A stretch of DNA of 64,000 nucleotides from Sceloporus undulatus (taxonomy: Eukaryota; Chordata; Lepidosauria; Squamata; Phrynosomatidae). The position numbers and the translations under genes were made by a program. The notes under the pieces are model-generated. The model searched no databases. It saw nothing but the letters and a program-made list of their open reading frames with translations, and was not told where the DNA came from. This document shows, piece by piece, positions 10,146-20,650 of this stretch; within the stretch, counting starts at the first letter, position 1, and the number at the start of each line of letters is the position of its first letter. The stretch spans positions 19,986,948 to 20,050,947 of the forward strand of contig NC_056527.1 of the NCBI RefSeq assembly GCF_019175285.1, written 5' to 3'.

Positions 10146-12304
10146 TCTGATATTTTCTTATCTCTGGTGTGCCACATTTACTATAAAGGGGGGTGAAATA
10201 AATTACCCATCACATTGAAAACAAATTCAAAAACAGATTGAAAATTACCCAAACAAATAAACTGTGTTTTGCCATTCATCTTTGCCCACCTGCTTAGATG
10301 CCTGAAACTCTGCCTCTACTAAAGTGGCTTCCTGGAACCCGGAAAAGTCCTTTTTGTAAGGATTGAGTAAGGAAAATTGCTTTGAAATGTGAGCTTTGCA
10401 CATGAAATGCACGAGACCTCAACAGCTTATTTCAATAAATTGCTTCTTAGCATGGATTTGGGTCATCTCCTCTTTAACTTCCCCAGGGAAGACAAACCTA
10501 GATTTCACAGAGTTAAACACAAAGGGTGAGGCCATTTTAATTTATACTGATATGCTTCTCTTGTATATTATGAAGGCATCATGCTTCTCACAACCCGTTC
10601 CCCCAGTTCTCTGTATTTGGCCCATATGTATCATGCTCTGTTCTTGAAATCAAATCTTTTTGCTATTCAACACTCTCTGAATAAACTGCTGCTTGGAGAA
10701 AGCAGTAGCTTTGGGAGGAAAACAGCTGTGGGGGCAGAAAATTGCATCAGGAAACTTACATCAGTCCATAGCAGACTGGAGCCTCGCAGCTGATCTTTAT
10801 TCAAAAGGGGGAAAATGTAAAGTTAAGTCGCTTTTTTGAAAAAAAGCACGATTGATTTAATACACAGCATGGCCCTATATTTGAAAAACGGAAAGCTTAT
10901 GACAAAATTGTCAAGCTGGATCTGTGGAGAGAAACACATTTCCTTCACTGTCACAGCAGAACTCAATTCATGTCATAGTGGAACAGCTGCACAAAGAATA
11001 AGTGTGAAGAAATGAAACACACATTTTATTATTTTCTGTGACAGTATTTAGAATACTCATTTACAGAGGAAATTTGTTCACTCTTATGGTCCTTACAATT
11101 GATTATTGGAGGTTTTTTTTTTGTAATTGGCCCTTCTCTCTTGCAAAGTGGTTTCATTTATGTGTTTCTTCTTGGCAATGTCTTTTGTAAGTTGCAGCTG
11201 TCACCTTCCGTGGATTCTGTGCCTTCTTTCTTCCTTACTTTGTTGGTGATCATGAGTAATTATGGTGTTAATGATGGTGTGATGAGATTAATGGAGCATG
11301 TATAGGTCAACCCCTTTAATTTAATTGCTTTAACTGTCTCAGAGCTTTTGTACTTACTTTTTTATCCATTTTCTTAATTCCACAATTTAAATACTCAATA
11401 AGATCTCAGTCTTTCCAACTGCACTACCTAAAGTCTCACTGTACAAAAGAACGGCAGCATTAGATTAAGTAAAACAGGAAGGTCCTGGGATTTGCAATTT
11501 AAGCCAGTTCACAAATTGGTAGTTAAGAAAACTTAATTTTGTGATGAGGAATAAGTTCTGAAGATGTTGCTTTAAATCCTTCTTTTCACATGCCACTTTG
11601 TTTGAAAGCTATAGATATAAATTTTTGATTTCTCGAACAAGAATATACAGCTGATGTAATAGAAAATTCTGTTTAATGTAGATTTGCCTCACATATGTAG
11701 ATTTATAGGTACGATAATTAAAATGTAACCAAGATTGTAGAGTTTGAAAGCTCTGCACAATTACATGGTTCTCTGTTGAACTTGAAACTACTTGGTGGTT
11801 TGTTTTGGTGCCTAACCAAAACCATTATTTGTTTTTCTAGCCTCTTTCACTTCCTATGTCAGATATTATTATTATAAAAGATGAAGAGCTATTATACAGT
11901 AAAGTGAATTATACTGGGCAGTGGCAGGATACAGTGTCACCATGTTATACCCACTAAAATTTAACCTCCCAACAACAACATAAAAACCACTCACAGAAGT
12001 ATAAGCAGCAACCACAATGCATGCAGAGAAAATAATTTGCCTTGCTGGAATGCAGCAATAAAGTATGACTTATTACAAACATGAGCCTTGGCATTGTGTT
12101 TGACCTTTTCCTTCCTTCTCTGAGGAAGTACAAAACTAACAGATTAGAAAGTTCATCTTATGCTTTTTAAGTAGCCACAGTTGAAAGTTATGTCTGAACC
12201 TGGCTAGATTTTGGTTACTATTCGTTGTGGCTTGTGCAAACTTTCTATTCAAGCTGCCTTGTTCTTGCCTACCAGAGCTAAAACAAGCTACTCTTTAGCA
12301 TTTA
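10146..12304. other. Intergenic stretch without a recognised feature
   Basis: About 2.2 kb of AT-rich DNA with no recognised repeat, exon or RNA gene. It is one of the longest repeat-poor stretches of the intergenic part, so comparison with other lizards could show whether it is conserved. Confidence 0.45.
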
Positions 12305-12905
12305 GATTTTTGTTGTTGTTAACTGCCCTTGAGTTGATGTGGATGAGACATCTCCAAGACTCTGTCCTCCACTGCTCTGCTTAGGCCCTGTAAACTCATA
12401 TCAGTGACTTCCTTAATAGAGTCCATCCATCTAACATGTGGCCTTCCTCTCTTTCTACTTCCCTCCATCTTATTGTTGTTTTTTCCAGTGAGTCTTGCCT
12501 TTTCATGATGTGTCTGAAGTACAACAGCCTCAGTTTTGTCATCTTGACCTCCAGAGAGATTTCTGGCTTGACCTGTTCTAGGACCCATCTATTTGTCTTT
12601 TTGGCCATCCACAGGATCCTCAGCACTCTTCTCCAGCACCACAAGTCAAATGACTTGATTTTCTTCCTATCTTCTTTCTTAACTGTCCAGCTCTTACATC
12701 CACACATGACAATAGGAAATACAATGTCTTGCATAATTCTAGCTTTTGTGCTCAGTTGTACATCTTTGCATTTTAGGATCTTTTCTAGTTTTTTCATAGC
12801 TGCCCTCTCCATTCTGAATCTTCTTCTGATTTCCTGGCTGCAGTCTGCATTTCTATCAATGTTTGATCCTAGATATGAGAACTCTTTTACTATTTCTATT
12901 TTTTC
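12305..12905 (-). mobile_element. RTE/BovB-like LINE, C-terminal fragment
   Basis: The minus-strand frame (12396-12812) reads VQLSTKARIMQDIVFPIVMC, GCKSWTVKKEDRKKIKSFDL, WCWRRVLRILWMAKKTNRWV and LEQVKPEISLE, the C-terminal end typical of RTE-clade elements such as BovB. The 3' end is near 12310 (GTTGTTGTTAACTGCCC). Other copies lie at 46305-49705 and 52244. 5'-truncated and decayed. Confidence 0.85.
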
Positions 12906-12940
12906 ATTGTCGTGGTGTCGTTAGTAGCAGGAGCATTCTG

Positions 12941-13110
12941 CACAATTATCTTCTCCTTTGCCATCCAGGAAAAGTTACATGTAAATACCTTATTAAATCT
13001 GTTCAAGTGAGATACAGTGGATCTCCACAATTATCTTCTCCTTTGCCATCCAGGAAAATTTACATGTAAATACCTTACTAAATCTGTTAAAATGAGATAC
13101 AATGGAACCT
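12941..13110 (+). repeat. 85-bp tandem duplication
   Basis: The unit starting CACAATTATCTTCTCC at 12941 recurs at 13026 with few changes. Both units end in GAGATACARTGGA, the first bases of the MITE at 13100. The duplicated block therefore appears to include the start of that MITE. Confidence 0.85.
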
Positions 13111-13301
13111 TGCCTTATGCGGGGGATCTGATCCTGATCCCCCCCGCGTAAGACAAATCCCATGTAAGCTCGAGCCCCATTCAATATAATGGGGTTCGTG
13201 CTTGTGGTGGCGTGACACGTGCGCCAGGTGGGCACACCATTCATTTAATGGCAACACGGCTTCTGCATAAACAGGAAGCCACGTATGGTGCGGGCGCACT
13301 G
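13100..13301. mobile_element. Mariner-like MITE, GC-rich subtype
   Basis: CAATGGAACCTTGCCTTATG at the left and CGTATGGTGCGGGCGCACTG at the right form diverged terminal repeats, with TA on both sides. Inside are a 9-bp palindromic GGATCTGATCCTGATCC region and CCATTCAATATAATGGGG. Confidence 0.7.
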
Positions 13302-13445
13302 TATTTAACATAGAATTAACAGCATTTAGAAGATGATCATTGGACTAAACAGAATATATGGGTAGGGTCAGCCTACTTTGCTAGTTTTACTGTTTTGAGT
13401 CATGTCTGGTGAAATTACACATACAACAAACTAAAACTGTGGGCA

Positions 13446-13683
13446 GAGCCAGCATGGCATACTGGTTTGAGTGTTGGACTATGACTCTGGAGACCAGGGT
13501 TCGATTCCCTGCTTGGCCATGTAACCCACTGAGTAACCTTGGGCAAATCACATGCTCTCAGCCTCAGAGGATGGCAATGGCAAACCTCCTCTGAACAAAT
13601 CTTGCCAAGAAAACCCCAGGATAGGTTCACCTTAGGCTTGCCATAAGTCAAAAACGACTTGAAGGCACACAACCACAACAAAA
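13446..13683 (+). mobile_element. tRNA-derived SINE, near full length
   Basis: AGAGCCAGCATGGCATACTG, B-box GGGTTCGATTCCC, CTCAGCCTCAGAGGATGG, CTTGCCAAGAAAACCCC, AACGACTTGAAGGCACACAA. The best-preserved copy of the family in the window. Confidence 0.9.
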
Positions 13684-14329
13684 CTGAAGGTGCTGTTAGG
13701 AAATCACGATGGATTCATGTGAAACAGCTTGTTCTGAATGGCCTTCAGTGTCAGTGGGATGCTGAGTCTTAGGTTCATGTGCTAGAGCAGAGAATGTGAG
13801 TAGGAGGGAATTTAATGAAAAAGAGAGAGGAGGAGATGGTGAGAAAGGAATGTTAGCGTTTGGAGGTCAGAGCTGTGGAGAAATTACACCCAGGGATGAG
13901 AGAAAGTACATTTAAAATTTCTGCTGTCAGAGATATTCTGTTCCTCAAAAACAGGCGCTGTCTTCACGTTAGCCTTCACAACTTCCTGCCTCTGATTTCC
14001 AGTGTAAATGACAACAGAAAGGCATATGGACCGAGTAGGAGGGGAAGGAGCTTTCAGTTCAGTAGATAGCAACACCCAACAATGGGAAAGGAAACCGACA
14101 AAAGGCACACAGCGAAAAAAAAAAAATTGAAAGGAAAATGAATACATCAGAGAACAGAGACCCAACACAATGAACCATATATGGCTCTTCTGGCACCAGG
14201 GTTACACAATCATTACTCTCCTTTGAAGAATTATGCAATAGTTGCAAGCCTAGACCCACTTCATGGGTTCATCCTGTTGATGATGATGATCAGCTTCATC
14301 ATGACCATGGGATCAGCTGTATCACCTTA
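13684..14329. other. Intergenic stretch without a recognised feature
   Basis: Purine-rich region near 13800-13850, otherwise nothing recognised. Confidence 0.4.
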
Positions 14330-14450
14330 CTGATCACCTTACTGAAGTCTACGAAAGCTCACACTGCCAATTTCTTCCAGTTAGTCTCAAAGGTGCTACA
14401 AGATCTCTCTGTTACTGATTCTACAGACTAACACGGCTGTATCTTTGAAT
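14330..14450 (+). repeat. Interspersed repeat of unknown class
   Basis: GAAGTCTACGAAAGCTCACA, TAGTCTCAAAGGTGCTACAA and ACAGACTAACACGGCTGTAT form a block I recall from many reptile sequences. A partial echo (TAGTCTCAAAGGTGCTATTG) lies at 43890. I cannot give its class. Confidence 0.45.
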
Positions 14451-15237
14451 TCATATGCAACAGAGGCAGCCTCCTGTTCTCAAGGAGGTTACACTCTAAA
14501 ATAGATAGTTGGGAAGTGACAGAGGAAGCTGATTTGTACCAAATCAGACCTTTCATCTTGACCTTTATTATATACAATAATGTCTGAAGCTTCAGACAGG
14601 AACTTTTGCAGCCCTGCCAAACCTTTCCAGCCCTGGATTTTATTTTGCAGTAAACCATCCTAGCTTATCACTGAATTACCGTAAAGAGGGAGCGAGAGAC
14701 AAAGGGAAGATGATGAGCAAATGGCTACACTTGCCTACAGCTCAGTTACAGTCAGGAATGAGGACTGATAAGAAGTGTCCACATATTTAAGATCTTGATC
14801 CAGTATAAAACCCCATTTGAGACTGTTTGGATGTTATGATCTTCAGCAGGAAGTCTTTCTCCTGTTATTATCTCAGGGAATTTGGAGAGGACAGAAGATA
14901 GGGGCCTTTTTACTGACTGTTGGTTGTGGAATCAATTCCCTTCCAGTTGAGGCTCGTTTGGTCCCATCCCTGTTGTCTACTTGTCCTTTTATTTCTGGGC
15001 ACGTATAGACCTTTGCATCCGCTTCTTGGCAAATTGCTGACTGTTGAGGAAATTATATTCAAATTATGTTCAAAATTATATGGTGATACATAATTAGCTT
15101 TACATAAATCTCTTTCCCTTTCTCAGTTTCTCTCTGTGGGTTGTATGGCGATTGTATAGAGGTATACTGACATAATAATTGGGGAGAAATTTTTATTGTT
15201 CGTATTTGAACCTGCAGCTTCAGTACAAATATCTCTA
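14451..15237. other. Intergenic stretch without a recognised feature
   Basis: Nothing recognised. Confidence 0.4.
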
Positions 15238-15452
15238 GGGCCGCATCTGCATTGCAGAAATAATGCAGATTGATGCCACTTTAACTGCCATGGCTCAATG
15301 CTATGGAAACATGGGATTTGTAGTTTGGAGCTCTCTGACAGAGAAGGCTAAATATCTCACAAAGCTACAAATCCCACATTTTCATAGCATTGAATCATGG
15401 CTGTTAAAATGCTGTCCAATGGTATTATTTTTGCAGTGCAGAAGCAGCCCAG
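15238..15452. mobile_element. Foldback hAT-like MITE
   Basis: GGGCCGCATCTGCATTGCAG at the left is inverse to CTGC...GCAGAAGCAGCCC at the right. The inner parts (GCCACTTTAACTGCCATGGC / GCATTGAATCATGGCTG; GGGATTTGTAGTTTG / CTACAAATCCCAC) pair along nearly the whole length. It is a hairpin-type non-autonomous DNA transposon, with sister copies at 24905 and 29508. Confidence 0.75.
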
Positions 15453-16694
15453 GGCACCTTGATGTATCAGGTAAAATAGAGCTAAATCTATTTTTTTTTT
15501 AACAATCCACAAAATGGAATAAAATAGTTGATGAATTTGTGGCATTAAAACAATTTAATCACCTGTTAAAAGGCCTTGGGGGGAAAACTTTGCCTAATGT
15601 TGAAAACAAATGCAGTTTTAAAGTTGTTCAAAGCACATGTTTATATCCATGTTGCTTTTGTCTCCTTTAAGTCAAGTTGCATTTCCACCTGCCTACTCAG
15701 TCAAGCTGTACTTCAATTGTAGTGACAGCAGTTTAAGTACTTCCTTTTGCTAAATAGTTGTGCACATGCCAAGGAAATAAGAATAATTTATTCCACAGTC
15801 AGACAGCAGAGAAAACAGTCCAAAAGATAACTTATTTACTGCTCAGATTATTGCAAAAGTAAACTGCTGCTCTTCAAAAAGGAAAGCGTTGACACATCCA
15901 CAGTGAGATGCTACCACTTGGGATGAAATGTGACCTTTTAAAACACCTTGACATTCACACCATGAAGAAGACATCTGGGGAGAACGGTACAGAACTGAAC
16001 ATGCTGTACTTGCAAGAAAATAAGAACAGCAGGGATCTCATAATCCCTTCTTCCTTTGACATCCTTCCACAAGTATATTCTCAGACCTCTGCTCCACATG
16101 ACGGTATTGTAATAAGTGGAAATCAAAGAATGTGTGTCTGTTGTCACAAAGCAATGGTTGTACCTCATAAGGGAAACCATGTGGTTTTATGTCATCCAAA
16201 CCTCCTCCTCTTCCTCTCATAATTCTGCTTCTCCTTTGTTCTGCCTCTTTCTTCATGTATGATGTTTTCAATGAGTATTTCCATTTTTCTCTTCTGACGC
16301 CTAGTTCTTACTGTAATCTGGGAAGTTTGTGATGACTCACATGATGTTCCAGAATGTGCAAATGTATCCACACATCGCCATATGCATGCAGCAGGACCTA
16401 TGCTAAGACATTCAAGGAATATGTATAGATCAAGGACAAATTCAGCATTGCTGTGCCATGGATCATGCTTTTTTTATCAAATGAGGTAAGTTTCTGAGTG
16501 GAAAGTTTTGCAGAAGGAGATTTCAAGCCTATGAACGTGGCATAACACCCCCACGGATGCATCGCCTCAGGGGGAATTAGGCACGGTTCTTCTGACTCAC
16601 TGGAAAATAAATGGCATTATTCATTTGTAAAAGCACAAAAGAGGCAAATCACAGCACCCTCAATACTGAAGAAACGATCCTGGAGCTGCTCAGT
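15453..16694. other. Intergenic stretch without a recognised feature
   Basis: A 104-codon open frame near 15908-16222 has no family resemblance, no splice signal and ordinary composition. I do not call it a gene. Confidence 0.4.
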
Positions 16695-16860
16695 AACAAC
16701 AACTTTAATGGCAAATAAACAAATAAATATTTGTTTGCTGTCTCTCCTCGAGGCTCAAGGCGGGGTACATGTTAAAACACAAATCACAATTGTAGAAGAA
16801 AACACACAAAACCAAACAGGTAAAATGTAAAATACAACACAGTACGATAAAACGTGGATT
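16695..16860 (-). mobile_element. LINE 3' end fragment
   Basis: CAAATAAATATTTGTTTGCT followed by CTCGAGGCTCAAGGCGGGG and ACATGTTAAAACACAAATCA fits the inverse of a CR1/L2-like 3' UTR (a 'rule-line' tail). No coding part visible. Confidence 0.5.
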
Positions 16861-16949
16861 GGGACTCGGGAGATTCCCTCATTAGTGACAGAATGTTCTG
16901 GGCGGCTGAAGTCTCTTGAAAACCCAAGTGAGAGACTACGGAGTCCAGT

Positions 16950-17042
16950 CGAAGGCTTTCACGACCGGCCTCCATAGTCTTTTATGGGTTTTTCGGGCTA
17001 TGTGTTCATGTTCGAGAAGAGTTTCTTCCTGACGTTTCGCTA
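16950..17042 (+). mobile_element. Single arm of the palindromic repeat seen at 62759
   Basis: CGAAGGCTTTCACGACCGGC, then GGGTTTTTCGGGCTATGTG and TTTCTTCCTGACGTTTCGC match the left arm of 62759-62948. Only one arm is present here, cut at GTTTCGC. Confidence 0.7.
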
Positions 17043-17200
17043 GGCTAGACTTTTGGCTAAACTTGACCATAGAGTTGCGCTGGAGGACCTAGAGATTCCT
17101 AGAGAGCACATCTTAATATGTGCAGAAGCCAAAGCCCCAAACGTGGAGGGACTACACTACTATACAAGACAACCAAGGCTCCCTCAGCACGTGACAGAGG
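17043..17200 (+). repeat. Unclassified repeat shared with 3790-3965
   Basis: See the copy at 3790. The shared core here is TTGACCATAGAGTTGCGCTG and AGATTCCTAGAGAGCACA. It abuts the CpG island on its upstream side. Confidence 0.45.
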
Positions 17201-17254
17201 CCTCTGAGGCCAGGCAGCGCGGTGCCCTAGAGCTGACACTCAGCTTGGAGCAGG

Positions 17255-17960
17255 CGTAGGGGGCGGGGCTTCCAGGCAAGAGGAGGAGGAAGCCAACCGT
17301 CGAAGAGGAGGGGCGGGGCTTTCAGGCAGCGCGAGGAGGAGGTCGAGGCGAGGGAGCCAATCCCCAACGAGGAGGAAGAGAGGGGCGGGGCTTACAGACA
17401 GCGCGAGTGGAAGTAAGTAAACCACTGATGAGGAGGGGCGGTGTAAGGAGCAGGAGAAGGCGGGGCCTTCAGTGTGGGCGGGGCCGCCATACAGCGCGAG
17501 GTGGAGGCGGGGAAGCCAACTGCAGAAGGGCGGGGCTTTCGGTTGGCGCGAGGAGGAAGAAGAAGAGAGGAGGGGGCGGGACTTTTGGACGGCGCGAGGA
17601 GCAGGGAAAGCAATTAAGCAAATCGCTGTGTTGATGGTAATAGAGGAGGAGGAGGAGGGCTTTCGTTGTGGGCGGGGCTTCGGGCACCGCGAGGAGGCGG
17701 GGAAGCCAATCAGCGACAGAGGAGGAGGAGGCGGGGCCTTAAGGGGTGGGGCCTTCGGTCTGCGCGAGGAGGAGGAGGAAGAAGAAGAAGAACAGAGAGG
17801 AGGAGGGCGGGGCTTTAGGGCGGCGGGAGGAGAAGGAAGCAACGCGAGCTCCGTCCGTCGTCAGTCGAGGAACCGCCGCCCGCGGGGCCGAAGAAGCGTC
17901 TCATTCCGGTGAGGTGACACCCCTTGTCTTCTCAGCGTTGCTTTGCCCCCCGAGTAACAT
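17255..17960 (+). promoter_or_regulatory. ARHGAP12: CpG-island promoter of ARHGAP12 built from GC-box repeats
   Basis: This is the only stretch dense in CpG outside GC-rich transposons. It lies about 9.7 kb upstream of the first coding exon on the same strand. It holds GC boxes (GGGCGGGGC or close variants) starting near 17261, 17311, 17392, 17459, 17476, 17528, 17572, 17669, 17730 and 17804, which are Sp/KLF-type sites. AGCCAAT or AGCCAAC boxes lie near 17291, 17355, 17514 and 17704 and are NF-Y-like. A GCGCGAGG motif follows each of most GC boxes by about 18 bp, showing that the region arose as about nine diverged tandem units. No TATA box is evident, as is usual for a housekeeping CpG promoter. 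The link to ARHGAP12 is inferred from position and strand. A divergent transcript on the minus strand is possible. Confidence 0.75.
17850..17908 (+). other. ARHGAP12: Probable non-coding exon 1 of ARHGAP12
   Basis: The 3' part of the CpG island ends in CTCATTCCG followed by GTGAGG at 17909, a good splice donor. An intron from here would join to the acceptor at 27630-27631. The 5' boundary is a guess, because no initiator can be fixed by eye. No ATG lies in the exon as drawn, consistent with a purely 5'-UTR exon. Confidence 0.5.
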
Positions 17961-18017
17961 GCGGCGGTTGAACCTTGGTCTCTAGAGGCTGCTGCATCCA
18001 CACTGGAGAGTTAACCC

Positions 18018-18159
18018 GGTTTGGCACCGCTTTAAAACTCTTTTTCTAGCTCAAGGCTATGGAATTCTGGGAGTTGGAGTTTGTTGTGGGCAACAAACTC
18101 CAACTCCCATAATTCCATAGCCAAGAGCCAGACAAAGAGTTAAAGCGGTGCCAAACTCC
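18018..18159. mobile_element. Near-perfect palindromic MITE in intron 1
   Basis: The left arm 18018-18086 pairs with the right arm 18091-18159 around a 4-base loop. Shared segments include TTTGGCACCGCTTTAA and GGGAGTTGGAGTTTGTTG. The arms of about 69 bp differ by only a handful of bases. It resembles the foldback hAT-like MITEs elsewhere but lacks their long spacer. It lies about 110 bp past the exon 1 donor. Confidence 0.75.
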
Positions 18160-18174
18160 TTAGCTACTTATATT

Positions 18175-18318
18175 CGCTGGTCACACTCTCTCAGCCTCAG
18201 AGGATGGCCATGGCAAACTCCCTCTGAAGAAACCTGCCAAGAAAGCCCTATGATAGGTTCGCCTTAGGGTCCCCATAAAGCTTAAACAACTTAAAAACAC
18301 ACAACAACAACAACAAAT
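18175..18318 (+). mobile_element. tRNA-derived SINE, 5'-truncated
   Basis: Begins within the body (CACACTCTCTCAGCCTCAG), continues with CTGCCAAGAAAGCCC, and ends AAAAACACACAACAACAACA. The head is missing. Confidence 0.75.
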
Positions 18319-18519
18319 GCACCCTTTGCTGCTTTCCCTGACATTAACGAAGGTGACCCTTTGTGTACCAGCTCCAGGTGTAACAGTGGAAGTTGTGTGT
18401 GTTTGTGTTGAAACCCGCATATGTTAATACTGTATGTATTAATTCCCCTCATTGGGAGCATGCTGGGGGGATTTAAAGGGCAGCCCTGTGGGATGCTGGG
18501 TGTCTTAATAACGCTGTGT

Positions 18520-18556
18520 TGTTGTTGTTGTGATGATGATGATGATGATGATGGTG
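18520..18556 (+). repeat. (GTT)n(GAT)n microsatellite
   Basis: Four GTT followed by eight GAT units in intron 1. Confidence 0.9.
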
Positions 18557-18763
18557 GATACAGCAGCGATCTTTCGGGTTCCTTAGTTGTGCCAACGCTG
18601 GTTTCGGTTGGAAGGGCTTTAAGGATCAGATTCAAGGTCCTGTAGAGGAAGGGTGTGTTGCTGCCTTTGGCTTTGTGTGGTGAGGAAGTGTGTGTGTGTT
18701 TAGGTGTATTTACATCCTTGTTGGGACATTTATATTCGCTAGTATGTTTATATCTTCGCTAGG

Positions 18764-18922
18764 AGAGCCAGCATTGTGTAGTGGTTTCAGCATTGGACTA
18801 TCAGAGGATGGCAGTGGCAAACCTCCACTGAAGAAACTTGCCAAGAAAACCCTATGACAGATTTGCCTTAAAATCACCGTAAGTTGGAAACAACTTGAAG
18901 GCACACGACAACGACAACAGCA
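18764..18922 (+). mobile_element. tRNA-derived SINE with internal deletion
   Basis: GAGCCAGCATTGTGTAGTGG and TTGGACTA run straight into TCAGAGGATGGCAGTGGC, skipping the B-box and the GGGTGACC part. The tail AACTTGAAGGCACACGACAA is present. Confidence 0.8.
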
Positions 18923-18967
18923 TCTTTGCTAAGTCATTTTAGGAAGACTCGCCTGAACCTTGTGATT

Positions 18968-19285
18968 GGAGTTTATCACACGGGAGGAATGAAAAGAAAG
19001 TGGGGCCAGAACGCATTCGCTTAAAGTTGCTAGTTTAGCGCAATTATGTGAATGCGCATTGCGTTCGGACTGACTTCCCATTGCCTGAAAATAGCTTGCC
19101 ATTGTCTGAAATTGCGTGCGATCATCTCTCACACAGTAATGTGAAACCCCATGATTGCGTTCAGACTGACTTCCCATTGCCCGAAATGGTGTGTGGTAGT
19201 CTATCACGCAATAACGTTAAACGCCATGATCGCATTCGGATTGCCATTGGATGATACTTCCAATTTCCCTTGTCTGATAAACTCC
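18968..19285. mobile_element. MITE with internal 97-bp repeats
   Basis: The left end GGAGTTTATCACACGGG and the inverse of the right end (GGAGTTTATCAGACAAGG) form terminal inverted repeats. Inside, GCGTTCGGACTGACTTCCCA at 19061 recurs at 19158 as GCGTTCAGACTGACTTCCCA, and a third degenerate CGCATTCGGATTGCCATTGG follows near 19231. No transposase frame. The family is not known to me, and a hAT relation is only a guess. Confidence 0.6.
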
Positions 19286-19782
19286 ATGTAAGTGCAGATG
19301 ACCTCTTGGTTTGCCGTATTGTGCATGACTCTCTGGTAAGCCGTGTGAGCGTCTGTGTGCATGGAGGCGTGACAGGGGCAGGGCACAAGCGTTGCAATCC
19401 TCGCCTTCTGGCTGTTTAGGCCCAGTTTTAGTCGTTTGCTGTTTTCCTGCAACTAGTTCAACCTGCTCCTGGAAATATGTTGCTGTTAAGACATCCCCGC
19501 AGGGAGATCTTTTTTTATTTTTTGGCCTCACCGGCCAATGGCTGGTTTGTGTCCGGAAGCATTGGCGTGTGTGGTTCATGTACTGCTCTCTCGCAACCTC
19601 CTGCCTTTTTCTAATACATATTGACAGGAGAAGGGATCATGTGTGGGTGTGTGTGGCTGTAGTATTTCTCACTTTTCGAGTAAAACATACTTTGGTTTGG
19701 AGTTTTTCTATGTTTCTGTGCCCCTGTTGTTTTGTGCATGGTTTAGACCACTGCTTCTCAGGCTATCTGATGTGGAAGACTT

Positions 19783-20290
19783 AGAATCATAGAATCGCAG
19801 AGTTGGAGGAGACCAAAAGGGCCATCCAGTCCAACCCCATTCTGCCATGCAGGAAATCTCAATCAAAGCATCCCTGACAGATGGCCATCCAGCCTCTGCT
19901 TAAAGACCTCCAAAGAAGGAGACTCCACTACACTCCAAGGGAGTGTGTTCCACTGTCAAACAGCTCTTACTGTCAGGAAGTTCTTCCTGATGTTCAGGTG
20001 GAATCTCTGTTCCTGGAGCTTGCATCCATTGCTCCAGGTCCTGTTCTCTGGAGCAGCAGAGAACAAGCTTGCTCCCTCCTCAATATGATATCCCTTCAGA
20101 TATTTAAACAGGGCTATCATATCACCCCTTAACCTTCTCTTCTCCAGGCTAAACACCCCCAGCTCCCTGAGTCATTCCTCATAGGACATGGTTTCCAGAC
20201 CCTTCACCATTTTAGTCACCCTCCTTCTGACATGCTCCAGTTTCAGTTTCTCAACATCCTTGGCAGTGTTTCCCCCTCAATGTACCTGGG
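19783..20290 (-). mobile_element. CR1 LINE, 3' region
   Basis: It begins with AGAATCATAGAATCGCAGAG, the inverse of the CR1-specific 8-bp-repeat tail. Next come GGGCCATCCAGTCCAACCCC, AGTTCTTCCTGATGTTCAGG, CTTCTCTTCTCCAGGCTAAA and AGCTCCCTGAGTCATTCCTC, the standard CR1 3' coding and UTR order in reverse. 5'-truncated, moderate divergence. Confidence 0.9.
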
Positions 20291-20602
20291 ACTGGCACTA
20301 ATTTGTTCCCTTCATGTACAATTGTTTCTTTGCTGGAAATTATCCAGGGACAAGCAGCAGATGGTTCAGGGACCAGCAACAGTCGTGGCATTTATTGATT
20401 GCAGTATAGTTGACCAAATAAAAATGCATTATTATTATTATTATTATAGGGAAGTAAGAATGCTTTGCACAACTTCATTCCAGTAAAGGTAAATTTTGAG
20501 GTCAGTGCATTGAGTTGTGTATGTGTATCTGTATGAAGTGGGTAAGAGCTTAGCGACTAGTTTGCAGTGAGGTTGGGGGAGTCTTGTTCCCACTCCTGCT
20601 GA

Positions 20603-20648
<46 letters not shown>

Positions 20649-20650
20649 AT
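20603..20650 (+). repeat. (CT)n(GT)n microsatellite
   Basis: About 18 CT units then five GT units, at the tail of the adjacent antisense 5S SINE. Confidence 0.95.

Noticed and set aside
15908-16222. 104-codon frame as a small gene upstream of ARHGAP12
   Set aside because: No family resemblance, no splice or promoter context, and an overlapping frame on the other strand is equally long.
17240-17842. 200-codon minus-strand open frame rich in Pro and Ser, with overlapping plus-strand frames rich in Arg, Gly and Glu
   Set aside because: By-products of the GC-box/GAGGAGG repeat array in the CpG island; the protein text is low-complexity and present in several frames at once.
19392-19784. 130-codon frame in intron 1 as an alternative exon
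   Set aside because: Cys/Phe/Val-rich text of no known family; no convincing acceptor and donor pair at its edges.
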